64,000 nucleotides of DNA from assembly GCF_024199945.1 (NCBI RefSeq), contig NZ_JANADP010000001.1:496001-560000 (forward strand). The letters are read 5' to 3'. This document shows, piece after piece, positions 62,346 to 64,000 of this stretch (its first letter is position 1; every line of letters begins with the position of its first letter). Under the pieces are notes generated by a model. That model was not told the DNA's origin. It did no database searches and saw nothing but the letters and a program-made list of their open reading frames with translations. Source of the stretch: Bradyrhizobium sp. CCGUVB4N. Its GTDB lineage: Bacteria > Pseudomonadota > Alphaproteobacteria > Rhizobiales > Xanthobacteraceae. The translations under genes and the position numbers were made by a program.

Positions 62346-63464
62346 ATGGGTCCGTTTCCGCACGATGCACCGCCGGCCACGATCAGCGCCGACAATCCGA
62401 TGGGCACCGACGGGTTCGAGTTCGTCGAATACGCGCACCCCAATCCGCAGGAGCTGCACGATCTGTTCAAGCTGATGGGCTACGCGCCCGTCGCGCGCCA
62501 CAAGACCAAGAGGATCACGGTCTATCGCCAGGGCGACATCAACTATCTCGTCAACGAGGAGCCCGGCACCCACGGTTACGAGTTCGTCGCCGCGCACGGC
62601 CCCTGCGCGCCGTCGATGGCGTTCCGCGTGGTCGATGCGAAGGCGGCCTACGACCGCGCGATTGCGCTTGGTGCGGAGCCGGCGGACGCGTCATCCGCAC
62701 AGAAGACGCTCGACGTGCCCGCGATCAAGGGCATCGGGGGCAGCCTGCTTTATTTCGTCGATCGCTACGGTGCCAAGGGCTCGGCCTATGATACCGAATT
62801 TGAGTGGCTGGATGCGCGCGACCCGCGGCCCCACGGTGCCGGCCTGTTCTATCTCGACCATCTCACCCACAACGTTCATCGCGGCCGCATGGACGTTTGG
62901 ACGGGCTTCTACGAAAAGCTGTTCAACTTCCGCCAGATCCGTTTCTTCGACATCGAGGGCCGCGCCTCGGGCCTATTCTCGCGCGCGTTGACCAGCCCGG
63001 ACGGCAAGATCCGGATTCCGATCAACGAGGATGCCGGCGATTCCGGCCAGATCGAGGAATATCTGTCGATCTACCGCGGCGAGGGCATCCAGCACATCGC
63101 CTGCGGCTGCCGCGACATCCATCACACCATCGAGGGGCTGCGCGATGCGGGCCTGCCGTTCATGCCGTCGCCGCCCGAGACCTATTTCGAGCGGATCGAT
63201 GCGCGCCTGCCCAAGCATGGCGAGGACGTCGCGCGCTTGCAGAAGAACGGCATCCTGATCGATGGCGAGGGCGTCGTCGACGGCGGCCAGACCAAGGTGC
63301 TGCTGCAGATCTTCTCGGCCAACGCGATCGGCCCGATCTTCTTCGAGTTCATCCAGCGCAAGGGCGATGACGGCTTCGGCGAGGGCAATTTCAAAGCCCT
63401 GTTCGAGTCGATCGAGGAAGACCAGATCCGTCGCGGGGTGCTGAAGGTGGATACGGCGGCGTAA
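62346..63464 (+). CDS. hpd: 4-hydroxyphenylpyruvate dioxygenase
   Basis: The protein has 372 residues. It makes homogentisate from 4-hydroxyphenylpyruvate. GGGAG lies 7 bases before the ATG. The iron-binding positions are visible: first His in FYLDHLTHNVHRGRMD, second His in GIQHIACGCRDI and Glu in GPIFFEFIQRKGDDGFGEGN. The C-terminal GNFKALFESIEEDQ is typical of the family. With HmgA and fumarylacetoacetase it gives most of tyrosine degradation; maleylacetoacetate isomerase is not in the window. Confidence 0.97.
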   Translation: MGPFPHDAPPATISADNPMGTDGFEFVEYAHPNPQELHDLFKLMGYAPVARHKTKRITVYRQGDINYLVNEEPGTHGYEFVAAHGPCAPSMAFRVVDAKAAYDRAIALGAEPADASSAQKTLDVPAIKGIGGSLLYFVDRYGAKGSAYDTEFEWLDARDPRPHGAGLFYLDHLTHNVHRGRMDVWTGFYEKLFNFRQIRFFDIEGRASGLFSRALTSPDGKIRIPINEDAGDSGQIEEYLSIYRGEGIQHIACGCRDIHHTIEGLRDAGLPFMPSPPETYFERIDARLPKHGEDVARLQKNGILIDGEGVVDGGQTKVLLQIFSANAIGPIFFEFIQRKGDDGFGEGNFKALFESIEEDQIRRGVLKVDTAA

Positions 63465-63500
63465 GGCGTAGACGTCAGGCACTTCTGCCGTCACGCACAC

Positions 63501-63597
63501 TGCCGTAGGGTGGGCAAAGCGCAAGCGTGCCCACCACTATTGGTTGCTTCAGAAAGACCGTGGGCACGGCGCTTCGCGCCTTTGCCCACCCTACGAG
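63501..63597. repeat. Intergenic palindromic element, family C, copy 3
   Basis: The left arm is TGCCGTAGGGTGGGCAAAGC with GTGCCCACC. The right arm is CGTGGGCACGGCGC with GCCTTTGCCCACCCTACG. It is very close to copy 1 (19669-19766) in both arms. It lies between convergent genes at their 3' ends. Confidence 0.85.
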
Positions 63598-63613
63598 AGC
63601 GAGTTCGCCAGCT

Positions 63614-64000
63614 CTAGCGCGACGACCCTGCCACCGCAGCATCCGTCGTGGCACTCCGCCGCTGCTCCACTCCCTCAGGCATTCGCATCACCATCGTGGC
63701 GAGGATGCTGACCGCGCCCATGGCGACGACGTACCAGACCCATGACAGCTTGTCGCCCGTCGCCCCGATGATCCCCGTGAACACGAGCTGCGCCGTGCCG
63801 CCGAAGATGGTGACGCCGAGTGCGTAGGCGATCGACAGTCCGGAGGTGCGGACGATCGCGGGGAAGATCAGCGGGATGAGGATGATGCCGGCGCCGCCGG
63901 ACATCGCATGGAACGCCATCAGCACGGCGACGGTGACCACGTACACGGCCGGCGAGCCCGACGACACCACCAGGAGCAACGCGGGGTAGAACAGCAACGT
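63614..64000 (-). CDS. MFS transporter, C-terminal part (truncated by window end)
   Basis: The frame runs in from the right edge; 128 residues are visible, including the C-terminus. At least four hydrophobic helices can be seen (PALLLVVSSGSPAVYVVTVA, GIILIPLIFPAIV, YALGVTIFGGTAQLVFTGII, VWYVVAMGAVSILATMVMRM). The pattern with IFGGTAQLV and a C-terminal RMPEG resembles the metabolite:H+ symporter (MHS) family, which includes transporters of shikimate, citrate and aromatic acids. Its position beside hpd makes uptake of an aromatic compound possible, but this is weak inference. Confidence 0.8.
   Translation of the reverse strand, partial: TLLFYPALLLVVSSGSPAVYVVTVAVLMAFHAMSGGAGIILIPLIFPAIVRTSGLSIAYALGVTIFGGTAQLVFTGIIGATGDKLSWVWYVVAMGAVSILATMVMRMPEGVEQRRSATTDAAVAGSSR

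Overview
The window looks like chromosomal DNA of an alphaproteobacterium of the Bradyrhizobium type (Hyphomicrobiales, Nitrobacteraceae). The reasons are uniformly high G+C, the gene families present (TauT-type ABC transporter, IlvD/Edd dehydratase, class III adenylate cyclase, caspase-like proteins, homogentisate genes with a DUF2783 protein), and many short palindromic repeats between genes. This assignment is inference; no rRNA or other marker gene is present. I see no tRNA, CRISPR array, insertion sequence, prophage or integrase, and codon use looks even, so this is mostly core genome.

Layout. 1-4.5 kb: two-component signalling (end of a LuxR-type response regulator, a large hybrid histidine kinase, a single-domain receiver). 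4.6-11.7 kb: a GntR regulator divergent from an apparent operon: TauT-type ABC transporter (three genes), a sugar-acid dehydratase, an RraA-like protein, then an exported SMP-30 lactonase-like protein. A perfect 26-bp palindrome lies between regulator and operon. 11.9-18.4 kb: oligopeptidase B, class V aminotransferase, secreted nuclease-like protein, and an unrecognised 575-residue protein. 18.8-29.8 kb: envelope and signalling genes: a caspase-like protein lacking both catalytic residues, an orphan RND adaptor, an LTXXQ/Spy-like protein, a LysM protein, a GGDEF-EAL protein, a ClpP-fold exported protein and several small proteins. 29.8-40.2 kb: GMC oxidoreductase, chemoreceptor, small proteins, lactonase-like beta-propeller, a 938-residue beta-helix/RTX protein and an unrecognised protein. 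40.5-52.9 kb: adenylate cyclase, AsmA, a CRP-type regulator, an RND efflux pump with adaptor, an OmpA-like protein and a second catalytically dead caspase homologue with TPRs. 53-64 kb: a lactonase-type metallo-hydrolase, an exported methyltransferase, and a tyrosine/homogentisate catabolic cluster (MarR, FAD hydroxylase, DUF2783, MBL-fold protein, HmgA, fumarylacetoacetase, Lrp, Hpd), ending in a truncated MFS transporter.

How the parts may work together. The clearest unexpected pattern is a possible cAMP-CRP circuit. The window carries a class III cyclase and a CRP homologue whose cAMP-binding cassette and recognition helix resemble E. coli CRP. It also has three sites of the form TGTGA-N6-TCACA (one with a mismatch), each centred about 106-114 bp upstream of one start codon. 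Two of these sites also lie upstream of the two pseudo-caspase genes. The homogentisate cluster has its own candidate operators for the MarR and Lrp regulators. At least six kinds of intergenic palindromic element recur, some sharing modules.
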